From positions 93,966,537-94,030,536 of the forward strand of contig OZ024936.1 of assembly GCA_964017235.1 (NCBI GenBank): 64,000 nt of DNA, in the 5' to 3' direction. Position numbers and translations under genes: made by a program. Shown in pieces: positions 1-12,036 of this stretch. Origin of the DNA: Sabellastarte sp. h YS-2021. Its lineage: Eukaryota > Annelida > Polychaeta > Sabellida > Sabellidae. Under the pieces are notes generated by a model. That model had not been told where the DNA came from and searched no databases. It saw only the letters and a list, made by a program, of their open reading frames with translations. Every line of letters begins with the position of its first letter. Positions within the stretch are counted from its first letter, which is position 1.

Positions 1-700
1 AGATGTGCTGAGAGACAGCAAAATGCTTGATTCGATGTGACCAGCCTTGAAAGTGTTATATAGTATGTTATAAGTGACCACCTATTGTTTGTATTCCAAG
101 CTATGTTGGAAGATATTAAAAATGAAACCAAAAATGTTAATTTTCAGTGGATTTATCTGCATTGAGGAAGCCATGCATACTTGAACACATGCACATTCAG
201 ACACTAAAATTATTTTGTGGAAGTTTAGTTTGTTCACAATGGTATGGCTCACTCTCTAGCTGAAATAATTGTAGGGTTAATTGACAAAATGGGCACAAAG
301 CATACTAGAACACAGTGAGCACTCACTGCCATCAGAGTAGTGTTTCCAAAATTTTGGAGGTTTATTGGTATCCAATGGATCTTTCCTAAAATGTAATTAC
401 TTCTTCACTTGGTTAGGCCCTTCCTACTAAAGATTTATCATCATAATATGTTCCTTACTTTTGAAGAAATATTAAATAGGAAGCCAAAGTCACTGAAAAT
501 ACAAAATTAATAACGTCTTCCTTGATCAGGGCCTTCAAACATAAATTTCTTCATAAAGATGTGCTCATCACTTCTAGAGTAATCTAAACATAACCTCCTG
601 CCCCCCCCCCCCAACAAAAAAAAAACAAGAAAAAAAAAGAAACAGCAAAAAAACAAACACACTGATAAATGAATAGACAAACATGCAAAAACATAAACTT
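1..700. other. Non-repetitive flank left of the satellite array
   Basis: AT-rich sequence with no similarity to the satellite monomer and no open reading frame that looks coding. I recognise no gene, exon, RNA or mobile element in it. It ends in a low-complexity tract (601-660), and the satellite begins abruptly about 40 bp later at 701. It is probably ordinary intergenic or pericentromeric DNA bordering the array. Confidence 0.7.
601..660. repeat. Poly-C followed by A-rich low-complexity tract
   Basis: Twelve consecutive C (601-612) are followed by about 48 bases made almost only of A with scattered C and G. The tract lies close to the array boundary. It could be slippage-generated simple sequence or the decayed A-rich tail of an old retroposon, but no retroposon body is recognisable next to it. 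Confidence 0.8.
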
Positions 701-958
701 TGTAGCATGGGTACGTACCTTACACGAGCAAAATTATGGTCGGGGGAAAAAAGGTCTCGATTTTTCTCCAGAAATAGCAAGGTCAGGCCGCCACAAACTG
801 ATACAATATAACAGGATTGGGTGTTTGGGGCTTGGTTACGGAGAATCGGCCAAAATGAGCATTTTCCATTGACTTTAGTTGGGGGATTTCCAGATGCATG
901 TATAGCTACCTGATGTCACCGACGACCAATCTGGCCGTGGTGGCGGACAGGGATTTTT

Positions 959-1340
959 TTGCACAGATGGGGAGGGGGTGACCCCACGATCTTATACAAT
1001 ATAACAGGGTATGGGTTAAGTGGTTCATTTTTTGAGATACACACAAAAGCAACATTCCCCATTAATTTTAGTTGGGACATGTCTGTAGCATGGGTACGTA
1101 CCTTACACGAGCAAAATTATGGTTGGGGAAAAAAGGTCTCAATTTTTCTCCAGAAATAGCAAGGTCAGGCCGCCACAAACTGATACAATATAACAGGATT
1201 GGGTGTTTGGGGCTTGTTTACGGAGAAACGGCCAAAATGAACATTTCCCATTGACTTTAGTTGGGGGATTTCCAGATGCATGTATAGCTACCTGATGTCA
1301 CCGACGACCAATCTGGCCGTGGTGGCGGACAGGGATTTTT
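959..1340. repeat. Representative 382-bp satellite monomer
   Basis: One complete period, given to define the unit. Notable internal pieces are a G-rich/C-rich dyad GGGGTGACCCC, the T-run before 'ttgcacaga', the 10-bp perfect palindrome GGTACGTACC, and the motif 'tacaatataacagg', which occurs twice (995 and 1184). The two occurrences mark two related half-units, so the monomer is an ancient dimer. This copy carries private changes, for example 'ggttcatttt' near 1022 and 'gagaaacgg' near 1222. I do not recognise the monomer as a named satellite. Confidence 0.95.
995..1183. repeat. Satellite half-unit A (189 bp)
   Basis: First half of the monomer, counted from the shared motif 'tacaatataacagg'. 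It aligns along its length with half-unit B: 'ccattaattttagttggg' against 'ccattgactttagttggg', 'atgggtacgtacc' against 'atgtatagctacc', and 'cgatttttctccagaaata' against 'ggatttttttgcacagata'. In this copy the third pair reads 'caattt' in place of 'cgattt'. It contains the palindrome GGTACGTACC, which half B has lost or never had. Confidence 0.85.
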
Positions 1341-1376
1341 TTGCACAGATACGGAGGGGGTGACCCCACGATCTTA
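1184..1376. repeat. Satellite half-unit B (193 bp)
   Basis: Second half of the monomer, from the second 'tacaatataacagg' to the next half A. It shares block order with half A but is clearly diverged, and array copies never interchange A and B. The amplified unit is therefore the 382-bp dimer. Half B carries most of the block-specific variants: 'ttacggag' or 'ttatggag', 'caccgacg' or 'catcgacg', 'gcggacag', 'gccgacag' or 'gcgaacag', and 'agatacgg' or 'agatgggg'. Confidence 0.85.
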
Positions 1377-4127
1377 TACAATATAACAGGGTATGGGTTA
1401 AGTGGTTTATTTTTTGAGATACACACAAAAGCAACATTCCCCATTAATTTTAGTTGGGACATGTCTGTAGCATGGGTGCGTACCTTACACGAGCAAAATT
1501 ATGGTCGGGGAAAAAAGGTCTCAATTTTTCTCCAGAAATAGCAAGGTCAGGCCGCCGCAAACTGATACAATATAACAGGATTGGGTGTTTGGGGCTTGGT
1601 TACGGAGAATCGGTCAAAATGAACATTTCCCATTGACTTTAGTTGGGGGATTTCCAGATGCATGTATAGCTACCTGATGTCACCGACGACCAATCTGGCC
1701 GTGGTGGCGGACAGGGATTTTTTTGTACAGATGGGGAGGGGGTGACCCCACGATCTTATACAATATAACAGGGTATGGGTTAAGTGGTTTATTTTTTGAG
1801 ATACACACAAAAGCAACATTCCCCATTAATTTTAGTTGGGACATGTCTGTAGCATGGGTGCGTACCTTACACGAGCAAAATTATGGTCGGGGAAAAAAGG
1901 TCTCAATTTTTCTCCAGAAATAGCAAGGTCAGGCCGCCGCAAACTGATACAATATAACAGGATTGGGTGTTTGGGGCTTGGTTACGGAGAATCGGCCAAA
2001 ATGAACATTTCCCATTGACTTTAGTTGGGGGATTTCCAGATGCATGTATAGCTACCTGATGTCACCGACGACCAATCTGGCCGTGGTGGCGGACAGGGAT
2101 TTTTTTGCACAGATGGGGAGGGGGTGACCCCACGATCTTATACAATATAACAGGGTATGGGTTAAGTGGTTTATTTTTTGAGATACACACAAAAGCAACA
2201 TTCCCCATTAATTTTAGTTGGGACATGTCTGTAGCATGGGTACGTACCTTACACGAGCAAAATTATGGTTGGGGAAAAAAGGTCTCGATTTTTCTCCAGA
2301 AATAGCAAGGTCAGGCCGCCACAAACTGATACAATATAACAGGATTGGGTGTTTGGGGCTTGGTTACGGAGAATCGGCCAAAATGAACATTTCCCATTGA
2401 CTTTAGTTGGGGGATTTCCAGATGCATGTATAGCTACCTGATGTCACCGACGACCAATCTGGCCGTGGTGGCCGACAGGGATTTTTTTGCACAGATACGG
2501 AGGGGGTGACCCCACGATCTTATACAATATAACAGGGTATGGGTTAAGTGGTTTATTTTTTGAGATACACACAAAAGCAACATTCCCCATTAATTTTAGT
2601 TGGTACATGTCTGTAGCATGGGTACGTACCTTACACGAGCAAAATTATGGTCGGGGAAAAAAGGTCTCGATTTTTCTCCAGAAATAGCAAGGTCAGGCCG
2701 CCACAAACTGATACAATATAACAGGATTGGGTGTTTGGGGCTTGGTTATGGAGAATCGGCCAAAATGAGCATTTCCCATTGACTTTAGTTGGGGGATTTC
2801 CAGATGCATGTATAGCTACCTGATGTCACCGACGACCAATCTGGCCGTGGTGGCGGACAGGGATTTTTTTGCACAGATGGGGAGGGGGTGACCCCACGAT
2901 CTTATACAATATAACAGGGTATGGGTTAAGTGGTTTATTTTTTGAGATACACACAAAAGCAACATTCCCCATTAATTTTAGTTGGGACATGTCTGTAGCA
3001 TGGGTACGTACCTTACACGAGTAAAATTATGGTCGGGGAAAAAAGGTCTCGATTTTTCTCCAGAAATAGCAAGGTCAGGCCGCCACAAACTGATACAATA
3101 TAACAGGATTGGGTGTTTAGGGCTTGGTTATGGAGAATCGGCCAAAATGAGCATTTCCCATTGACTTTAGTTGGGGGATTTCCAGATGCATGTATAGCTA
3201 CCTGATGTCACCGACGACCAATCTGGCCGTGGTGGCGAACAGGGATTTTTTTGCACAGATACGGAGGGGGTGACAGCACAATCTTATACAATATAACAGG
3301 GTATGGGTTAAGTGGTTTATTTTTTGAGATACACACAAAAGCAACATTCCCCATTAATTTTAGTTGGGACATGTCTGTAGCATGGGTACGTACCTTACAC
3401 GAGCAAAATTATGGTCGGGGAAAAAAGGTCTCGATTTTTCTCCAGAAATAGCAAGGTCAGGCCGCCACAAACTGATACAATATAACAGGATTGGGTGTTT
3501 GGGGCTTGGTTATGGAGAATCGGCCAAAATGAGCATTTCCCATTGACTTTAGTTGGGGGATTTCCAGATGCATGTATAGCTACCTGATGTCACCGACGAC
3601 CAATCTGGCTGTGGTGGCGAACAGGGATTTTTTTGCACAGATACGGAGGGGGTGACCCCACAATCTTATACAATATAACAGGGTATGGGTTAAGTGGTTT
3701 ATTTTTTGAGATACACACAAAAGCAACATTCCCCATTAATTTTAGTTGGGACATGTCTGTAGCATGGGTACATACCTTACACGAGCAAAATTATGGTCGG
3801 GGAAAAAAGGTCTCAATTTTTCTCCAGAAATAGCAAGGTCAGGCCGCCGCAAACTGATACAATATAACAGGATTGGGTGTTTGGGGCTTGGTTACGGAGA
3901 ATCGGCCAAAATGAACATTTCCCATTGACTTTAGTTGGGGGATTTCCAGATGCATGTATAGCTACCTGATGTCACCGACGACCAATCTGTCCGTGGTGGC
4001 GAACAGGGATTTTTTTGCACAGATACGGAGGGGGTGACCCCACGATCTTATACAATATAACAGGGTATGGGTTAAGTGGTTTATTTTTTGAGATACACAC
4101 AAAAGCAACATTCCCCATTAATTTTAG

Positions 4128-4890
4128 TTGGGACATGTCTGTAGCATGGGTACGTACCTTACACGAGCAAAATTATGGTCGGGGAAAAAAGGTCTCGATT
4201 TTTCTCCAGAAATAGCAAGGTCAGGCCGCCACAAACTGATACAATATAACAGGCTTGGGTGTTTGGGGCTTGGTTACGGAGAATCGGCCAAAATGAACAT
4301 TTCCCATTGACTTTAGTTGGGGGATTTCCAGATGCATGTATAGCTACCTGATGTCACCGACGACCAATCTGGCCGTGGTGGCCGACAGGGATTTTTTTGC
4401 ACAGATACGGAGGGGGTGACCCCACGATCTTATACAATATAACAGGGTATGGGTTAAGTGGTTTATTTTTTGAGATACACACAAAAGCAACATTCCCCAT
4501 TAATTTTAGTTGGGACATGTCTGTAGCATGGGTACGTACCTTACACGAGCAAAATTATGGTCGGGGAAAAAAGGTCTCGATTTTTCTCCAGAAATAGCAA
4601 GGTCAGGCCGCCACAAACTGATACAATATAACAGGATTGGGTGTTTGGGGCTTGGTTATGGAGAATCGGCCAAAATGAGCATTTCCCATTGACTTTAGTT
4701 GGGGGATTTCCAGATGCATGTATAGCTACCTGATGTCACCGACGACCAATCTGGCCGTGGTGGCGGATAGGGATTTTTTTGCACAGATGGGGAGGGGGTG
4801 ATGCCACGATCTTATACAATATAACAGGGTATGGGTTAAGTGGTTTATTTTTTGAGATACACACAAAAGCAACATTCCCCATTAATTTTA
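4128..4890. repeat. Satellite segment matching 10240-11002 (16 monomers apart)
   Basis: This stretch of two monomers shares an ordered set of uncommon variants with 10240-11002 at an offset of 6,112 bp (16 x 382). The shared variants are 'acaggcttggg', then a 'gagcatttcc' copy, then the 'agatgggg' copy with 'tgatgccacg'. Upstream and downstream monomers match less well. It is probably the remnant of an older 16-monomer duplication. Confidence 0.6.
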
Positions 4891-7800
4891 GTTGGGACAT
4901 GTCTGTAGCATGGGTACGTACCTTACACGAGCAAAATTATGGTCGGGGAAAAAAGGTCTCGATTTTTCTCCAGAAATAGCAAGGTCAGGCCGCCACAAAC
5001 TGATACAATATAACAGGATTGGGTGTTTGGGGCTTGGTTACGGAGAATCGGCCAAAATGAACATTTCCCATTGACTTTAGTTGGGGGATTTCCAGATGCA
5101 TGTATAGCTACCTGATGTCACCGACGACCAATCTGGCCGTGGTGGCCGACAGGGATTTTTTTGCACAGATACGGAGGGGGTGACCCCACAATCTTATACA
5201 ATATAACAGGGTATGGGTTAAGTGGTTTATTTTTTGAGATACACACAAAAGCAACATTCCCCATTAATTTTAGTTGGGACATGTCTGTAGCATGGGTACG
5301 TACCTTACACGAGCAAAATTATGGTCGGGGAAAAAAGGTCTCGATTTTTCTCCAGAAATAGCAAGGTCAGGCCGCCGCAAACTGATACAATATAACAGGA
5401 TTGGGTGTTTGGGGCTTGGTTACGGAGAATCGGCCAAAATGAACATTTCCCATTGACTTTAGTTGGGGGATTTCCAGATGCATGTATAGCTACCTGATGT
5501 CACCGACGACCAATCTGGCCGTGGTGGCGAACAGGGATTTTTTTGCACAGATACGGAGGGGGTGACCCCACGATCTTATACAATATAACAGGGTATGGGT
5601 TAAGTGGTTTATTTTTTGAGATACACACAAAAGCAACATTCCCCATTAATTTTAGTTGGGACATGTCTGTAGCATGGGTACGTACCTTACACGAGCAAAA
5701 TTATGGTTGGGGAAAAAAGGTCTCAATTTTTCTCCAGAAATAGCAAGGTCAGGCCGCCGCAAACTGATACAATATAACAGGATTGGGTGTTTGGGGCTTG
5801 GTTACGGAGAATCGGCCAAAATGAACATTTCCCATTGACTTTAGTTGGGGGATTTCCAGATGCATGTATAGCTACCTGATGTCACCGACGACCAATCTTG
5901 CCGTGGTGGTGAACAGGGATTTTTTTGCACAGATACGGAGGGGGTGACCCCACAATCTTATACAATATAACAGGGTATGGGTTAAGTGGTTTATTTTTTG
6001 AGATACACACAAAAGCAACATTCCCCATTAATTTTAGTTGGGACATGTCTGTAGCATGGGTGCGTACCTTACACGAGCAAAATTATGGTCGGGGAAAAAA
6101 GGTCTCAATTTTTCTCCAGAAATAGCAAGGTCAGGCCGCCGCAAACTGATACAATATAACAGGATTGGGTGTTTGGGGCTTGGTTACGGAGAATCGGCCA
6201 AAATGAACATTTCCCATTGACTTTAGTTGGGGGATTTCCAGATGCATGTATAGCTACCTGATGTCACCGACGACCAATCTGGCCGTGGTGGCGAACAGGG
6301 ATTTTTTTGCACAGATACGGAGGGGGTGACCCCACGATCTTATACAATATAACAGGGTATGGGTTAAGTGGTTTATTTTTTGAGATACACACAAAAGCAA
6401 CATTCCCCATTAATTTTAGTTGGGACATGTCTGTAGCATGGGTACGTACCTTACACGAGCAAAATTATGGTCGGGGAAAAAAGGTCTCGATTTTTCTCCA
6501 GAAATAGCAAGGTCAGGCCGCCACAAACTGATACAATATAACAGGATTGGGTGTTTGGGGCTTGGTTACGGAGAATCGGCCAAAATGAACATTTCCCATT
6601 GACTTTAGTTGGGGGATTTCCAGATGCATGTATAGCTACCTGATGTCACCGACGACCAATCTGGCCGTGGTGGCCGACAGGGATTTTTTTGCACAGATAC
6701 GGAGGGGGTGACCCCACGATCTTATACAATATAACAGGGTATGGGTTAAGTGGTTTATTTTTTGAGATACACACAAAAGCAACATTCCCCATTAATTTTA
6801 GTTGGGACATGTCTGTAGCATGGGTACGTACCTTACACGAGCAAAATTATGGTCGGGGAAAAAAGGTCTCGATTTTTCTCCAGAAATAGCAAGGTCAGGC
6901 CGCCGCAAACTGATACAATATAACAGGATTGGGTGTTTGGGGCTTGGTTACGGAGAATCGGCCAAAATGAACATTTCCCATTGACTTTAGTTGGGGGATT
7001 TCCAGATGCATGTATAGCTACCTGATGTCACCGACGACCAATCTGGCCGTGGTGGCGAACAGGGATTTTTTTGCACAGATACGGAGGGGGTGACCCCACG
7101 ATCTTATACAATATAACAGGGTATGGGTTAAGTGGTTTATTTTTTGAGATACACACAAAAGCAACATTCCCCATTAATTTTAGTTGGGACATGTCTGTAG
7201 CATGGGTACGTACCTTACACGAGCAAAATTATGGTCGGGGAAAAAAGGTCTCGATTTTTCTCCAGAAATAGCAAGGTCAGGCCGCCACAAACTGATACAA
7301 TATAACAGGCTTGGGTGTTTGGGGCTTGGTTACGGAGAATCGGCCAAAATGAACATTTCCCATTGACTTTAGTTGGGGGATTTCCAGATGCATGTATAGC
7401 TACCTGATGTCACCGACGACCAATCTGGCCGTGGTGGCCGACAGGGATTTTTTTGCACAGATACGGAGGGGGTGACCCCACGATCTTATACAATATAACA
7501 GGGTATGGGTTAAGTGGTTTATTTTTTGAGATACACACAAAAGCAACATTCCCCATTAATTTTAGTTGGGACATGTCTGTAGCATGGGTACGTACCTTAC
7601 ACGAGCAAAATTATGGTCGGGGAAAAAAGGTCTCGATTTTTCTCCAGAAATAGCAAGGTCAGGCCGCCGCAAACTGATACAATATAACAGGATTGGGTGT
7701 TTGGGGCTTGGTTACGGAGAATCGGCCAAAATGAACATTTCCCATTGACTTTAGTTGGGGGATTTCCAGATGCATGTATAGCTACCTGATGTCACCGACG

Positions 7801-10800
7801 ACCAATCTGGCCGTGGTGGCGAACAGGGATTTTTTTGCACAGATACGGAGGGGGTGACCCCACGATCTTATACAATATAACAGGGTATGGGTTAAGTGGT
7901 TTATTTTTTGAGATACACACAAAAGCAACATTCCCCATTAATTTTAGTTGGGACATGTCTGTAGCATGGGTACGTACCTTATACGAGCAAAATTATGGTC
8001 GGGGAAAAAAGGTCTCGATTTTTCTCCAGAAATAGCAAGGTCAGGCCGCCACAAACTGATACAATATAACAGGATTGGGTGTTTGGGGCTTGGTTACGGA
8101 GAATCGGCCAAAATGAACATTTCCCATTGACTTTAGTTGGGGGATTTCCAGATGCATGTATAGCTACCTGATGTCACCGACGACCAATCTGGCCGTGGTG
8201 GCCGACAGGGATTTTTTTGCACAGATACGGAGGGGGTGACCCCACGATCTTATACAATATAACAGGGTATGGGTTAAGTGGTTTATTTTTTGAGATACAC
8301 ACAAAAGCAACATTCCCCATTAATTTTAGTTGGGACATGTCTGTAGCATGGGTACGTACCTTACACGAGCAAAATTATGGTCGGGGAAAAAAGGTCTCGA
8401 TTTTTCTCCAGAAATAGCAAGGTCAGGCCGCCGCAAACTGATACAATATAACAGGATTGGGTGTTTGGGGCTTGGTTACGGAGAATCGGCCAAAATGAAC
8501 ATTTCCCATTGACTTTAGTTGGGGGATTTCCAGATGCATGTATAGCTACCTGATGTCACCGACGACCAATCTGGCCGTGGTGGCGAACAGGGATTTTTTT
8601 GCACAGATACGGAGGGGGTGACCCCACGATCTTATACAATATAACAGGGTATGGGTTAAGTGGTTTATTTTTTGAGATACACACAAAAGCAACATTCCCC
8701 ATTAATTTTAGTTGGGACATGTCTGTAGCATGGGTACGTACCTTACACGAGCAAAATTATGGTCGGGGAAAAAAGGTCTCGATTTTTCTCCAGAAATAGC
8801 AAGGTCAGGCCGCCACAAACTGATACAATATAACAGGCTTGGGTGTTTGGGGCTTGGTTACGGAGAATCGGCCAAAATGAACATTTCCCATTGACTTTAG
8901 TTGGGGGATTTCCAGATGCATGTATAGCTACCTGATGTCACCGACGACCAATCTGGCCGTGGTGGCCGACAGGGATTTTTTTGCACAGATACGGAGGGGG
9001 TGACCCCACGATCTTATACAATATAACAGGGTATGGGTTAAGTGGTTTATTTTTTGAGATACACACAAAAGCAACATTCCCCATTAATTTTAGTTGGGAC
9101 ATGTCTGTAGCATGGGTACGTACCTTACACGAGCAAAATTATGGTCGGGGAAAAAAGGTCTCGATTTTTCTCCAGAAATAGCAAGGTCAGGCCGCCACAA
9201 ACTGATACAATATAACAGGATTGGGTGTTTGGGGCTTGGTTATGGAGAATCGGCCAAAATGAGCATTTCCCATTGACTTTAGTTGGGGGATTTCCAGATG
9301 CATGTATAGCTACCTGATGTCACCGACGACCAATCTGGCCGTGGTGGCCGACAGGGATTTTTTTGCACAGATACGGAGGGGGTGACCCCACGATCTTATA
9401 CAATATAACAGGGTATGGGTTAAGTGGTTTATTTTTTGAGATACACACAAAAGCAACATTCCCCATTAATTTTAGTTGGGACATGTCTGTAGCATGGGTA
9501 CGTACCTTACACGAGCAAAATTATGGTCGGGGAAAAAAGGTCTCGATTTTTCTCCAGAAATAGCAAGGTCAGGCCGCCACAAACTGATACAATATAACAG
9601 GATTGGGTGTTTGGGGCTTGGTTATGGAGAATCGGCCAAAATGAGCATTTCCCATTGACTTTAGTTGGGGGATTTCCAGATGCATGTATAGCTACCTGAT
9701 GTCACCGACGACCAATCTTGCCGTGGTGGTGAACAGGGATTTTTTTGCACAGATACGGAGGGGGTGACCCCACAATCTTATACAATATAACAGGGTATGG
9801 GTTAAGTGGTTTATTTTTTGAGATACACACAAAAGCAACATTCCCCATTAATTTTAGTTGGGACATGTCTGTAGCATGGGTGCGTACCTTACACGAGCAA
9901 AATTATGGTCGGGGAAAAAAGGTCTCAATTTTTCTCCAGAAATAGCAAGGTCAGGCCGCCGCAAACTGATACAATATAACAGGATTGGGTGTTTGGGGCT
10001 TGGTTACGGAGAATCGGCCAAAATGAACATTTCCCATTGACTTTAGTTGGGGGATTTCCAGATGCATGTATAGCTACCTGATGTCACCGACGACCAATCT
10101 GGCCGTGGTGGCGAACAGGGATTTTTTTGCACAGATACGGAGGGGGTGACCCCACGATCTTATACAATATAACAGGGTATGGGTTAAGTGGTTTATTTTT
10201 TGAGATACACACAAAAGCAACATTCCCCATTAATTTTAGTTGGGACATGTCTGTAGCATGGGTACGTACCTTACACGAGCAAAATTATGGTCGCGGAAAA
10301 AAGGTCTCGATTTTTCTCCAGAAATAGCAAGGTCAGGCCGCCACAAACTGATACAATATAACAGGCTTGGGTGTTTGGGGCTTGGTTACGGAGAATCGGC
10401 CAAAATGAACATTTCCCATTGACTTTAGTTGGGGGATTTCCAGATGCATGTATAGCTACCTGATGTCACCGACGACCAATCTGGCCATGGTGGCCGACAG
10501 GGATTTTTTTGCACAGATACGGAGGGGGTGACCCCACGATCTTATACAATATAACAGGGTATGGGTTAAGTGGTTTATTTTTTGAGATACACACAAAAGC
10601 AACATTCCCCATTAATTTTAGTTGGGACATGTCTGTAGCATGGGTACGTACCTTACACGAGCAAAATTATGGTCGGGGAAAAAAGGTCTCGATTTTTCTC
10701 CAGAAATAGCAAGGTCAGGCCGCCACAAACTGATACAATATAACAGGATTGGGTGTTTGGGGCTTGGTTATGGAGAATCGGCCAAAATGAGCATTTCCCA

Positions 10801-12036
10801 TTGACTTTAGTTGGGGGATTTCCAGATGCATGTATAGCTACCTGATGTCACCGACGACCAATCTGGCCGTGGTGGCGGATAGGGATTTTTTTGCACAGAT
10901 GGGGAGGGGGTGATGCCACGATCTTATACAATATAACAGGGTATGGGTTAAGTGGTTTATTTTTTGAGATACACAAAAAAGCAACATTCCCCATTAATTT
11001 TAGTTGGGACATGTCTGTAGCATGGGTACGTACCTTACACGAGCAAAATTATGGTCGGGGAAAAAAGGTCTCAATTTTTCTCCAGAAATAGCAAGGTCAG
11101 GCCGCCGCAAACTGATACAATATAACAGGATTGGGTGTTTGGGGCTTGGTTACGGAGAATCGGCCAAAATGAACATTTCCCATTGACTTTAGTTGGGGGA
11201 TTTCCAGATGCATGTATAGCTACCTGATGTCACCGACGACCAATCTGGCCGTGGTGGCGGACAGGGATTTTTTTGCACAGATGGGGAGGGGGTGACCCCA
11301 CGATCTTATACAATATAACAGGGTATGGGTTAAGTGGTTTATTTTTTGAGATACACACAAAAGCAACATTCCCCATTAATTTTAGTTGGGACATGTCTGT
11401 AGCATGGGTACGTACCTTACACGAGCAAAATTATGGTCGGGGAAAAAAGGTCTCGATTTTTCTCCAGAAATAGCAAGGTCAGGCCGCCACAAACTGATAC
11501 AATATAACAGGATTGGGTGTTTGGGGCTTGGTTACGGAGAATCGGCCAAAATGAACATTTCCCATTGACTTTAGTTGGGGGATTTCCAGATGCATGTATA
11601 GCTACCTGATGTCACCGACGACCAATCTGGCCGTGGTGGCCCACAGGGATTTTTTTGCACAGATACGGAGGGGGTGACCCCACGATCTTATACAATATAA
11701 CAGGGTATGGGTTAAGTGGTTTATTTTTTGAGATACACACAAAAGCAACATTCCCCATTAATTTTAGTTGGGACATGTCTGTAGCATGGGTACGTACCTT
11801 ACACGAGCAAAATTATGGTCGGGGAAAAAAGGTCTCGATTTTTCTCCAGAAATAGCAAGGTCAGGCCGCCACAAACTGATACAATATAACAGGATTGGGT
11901 GTTTGGGGCTTGGTTATGGAGAATCGGCCAAAATGAGCATTTCCCATTGACTTTAGTTGGGGGATTTCCAGATGCATGTATAGCTACCTGATGTCACCGA
12001 CGACCAATCTGGCCGTGGTGGCGGATAGGGATTTTT

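Noticed and set aside
574..780. 68-codon minus-strand frame at the array edge
   Set aside because: It is translated from the poly-C/A-rich tract and gives low-complexity residues, so it is not a credible gene.
1134..1150. Pol III B-box-like 'ggtctcgat'
   Set aside because: It does not fit GGTTCGANTCC, and no A box lies at a suitable distance.
959..1254. 60- and 66-codon plus-strand frames repeated in every monomer
   Set aside because: They start with TTG, overlap each other in different frames, lack any recognisable domain, and are conserved only because the DNA is homogenised. Several monomers break them without consequence.
1291..1325. Hammerhead ribozyme core in the satellite ('ctgatg...')
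   Set aside because: The core needs CUGANGA and a paired GAAA; here it reads CTGATGT, and no matching stem and GAAA arrangement is visible on either strand.
959..1340. CENP-B box
   Set aside because: No stretch of the monomer fits the essential NTTCGNNNNANNCGGGN positions on either strand.
1702..1745. G-quadruplex potential in 'agatggggagggggtg' monomers
   Set aside because: Only two long G runs are adjacent; four runs with short loops are not present in most monomers.
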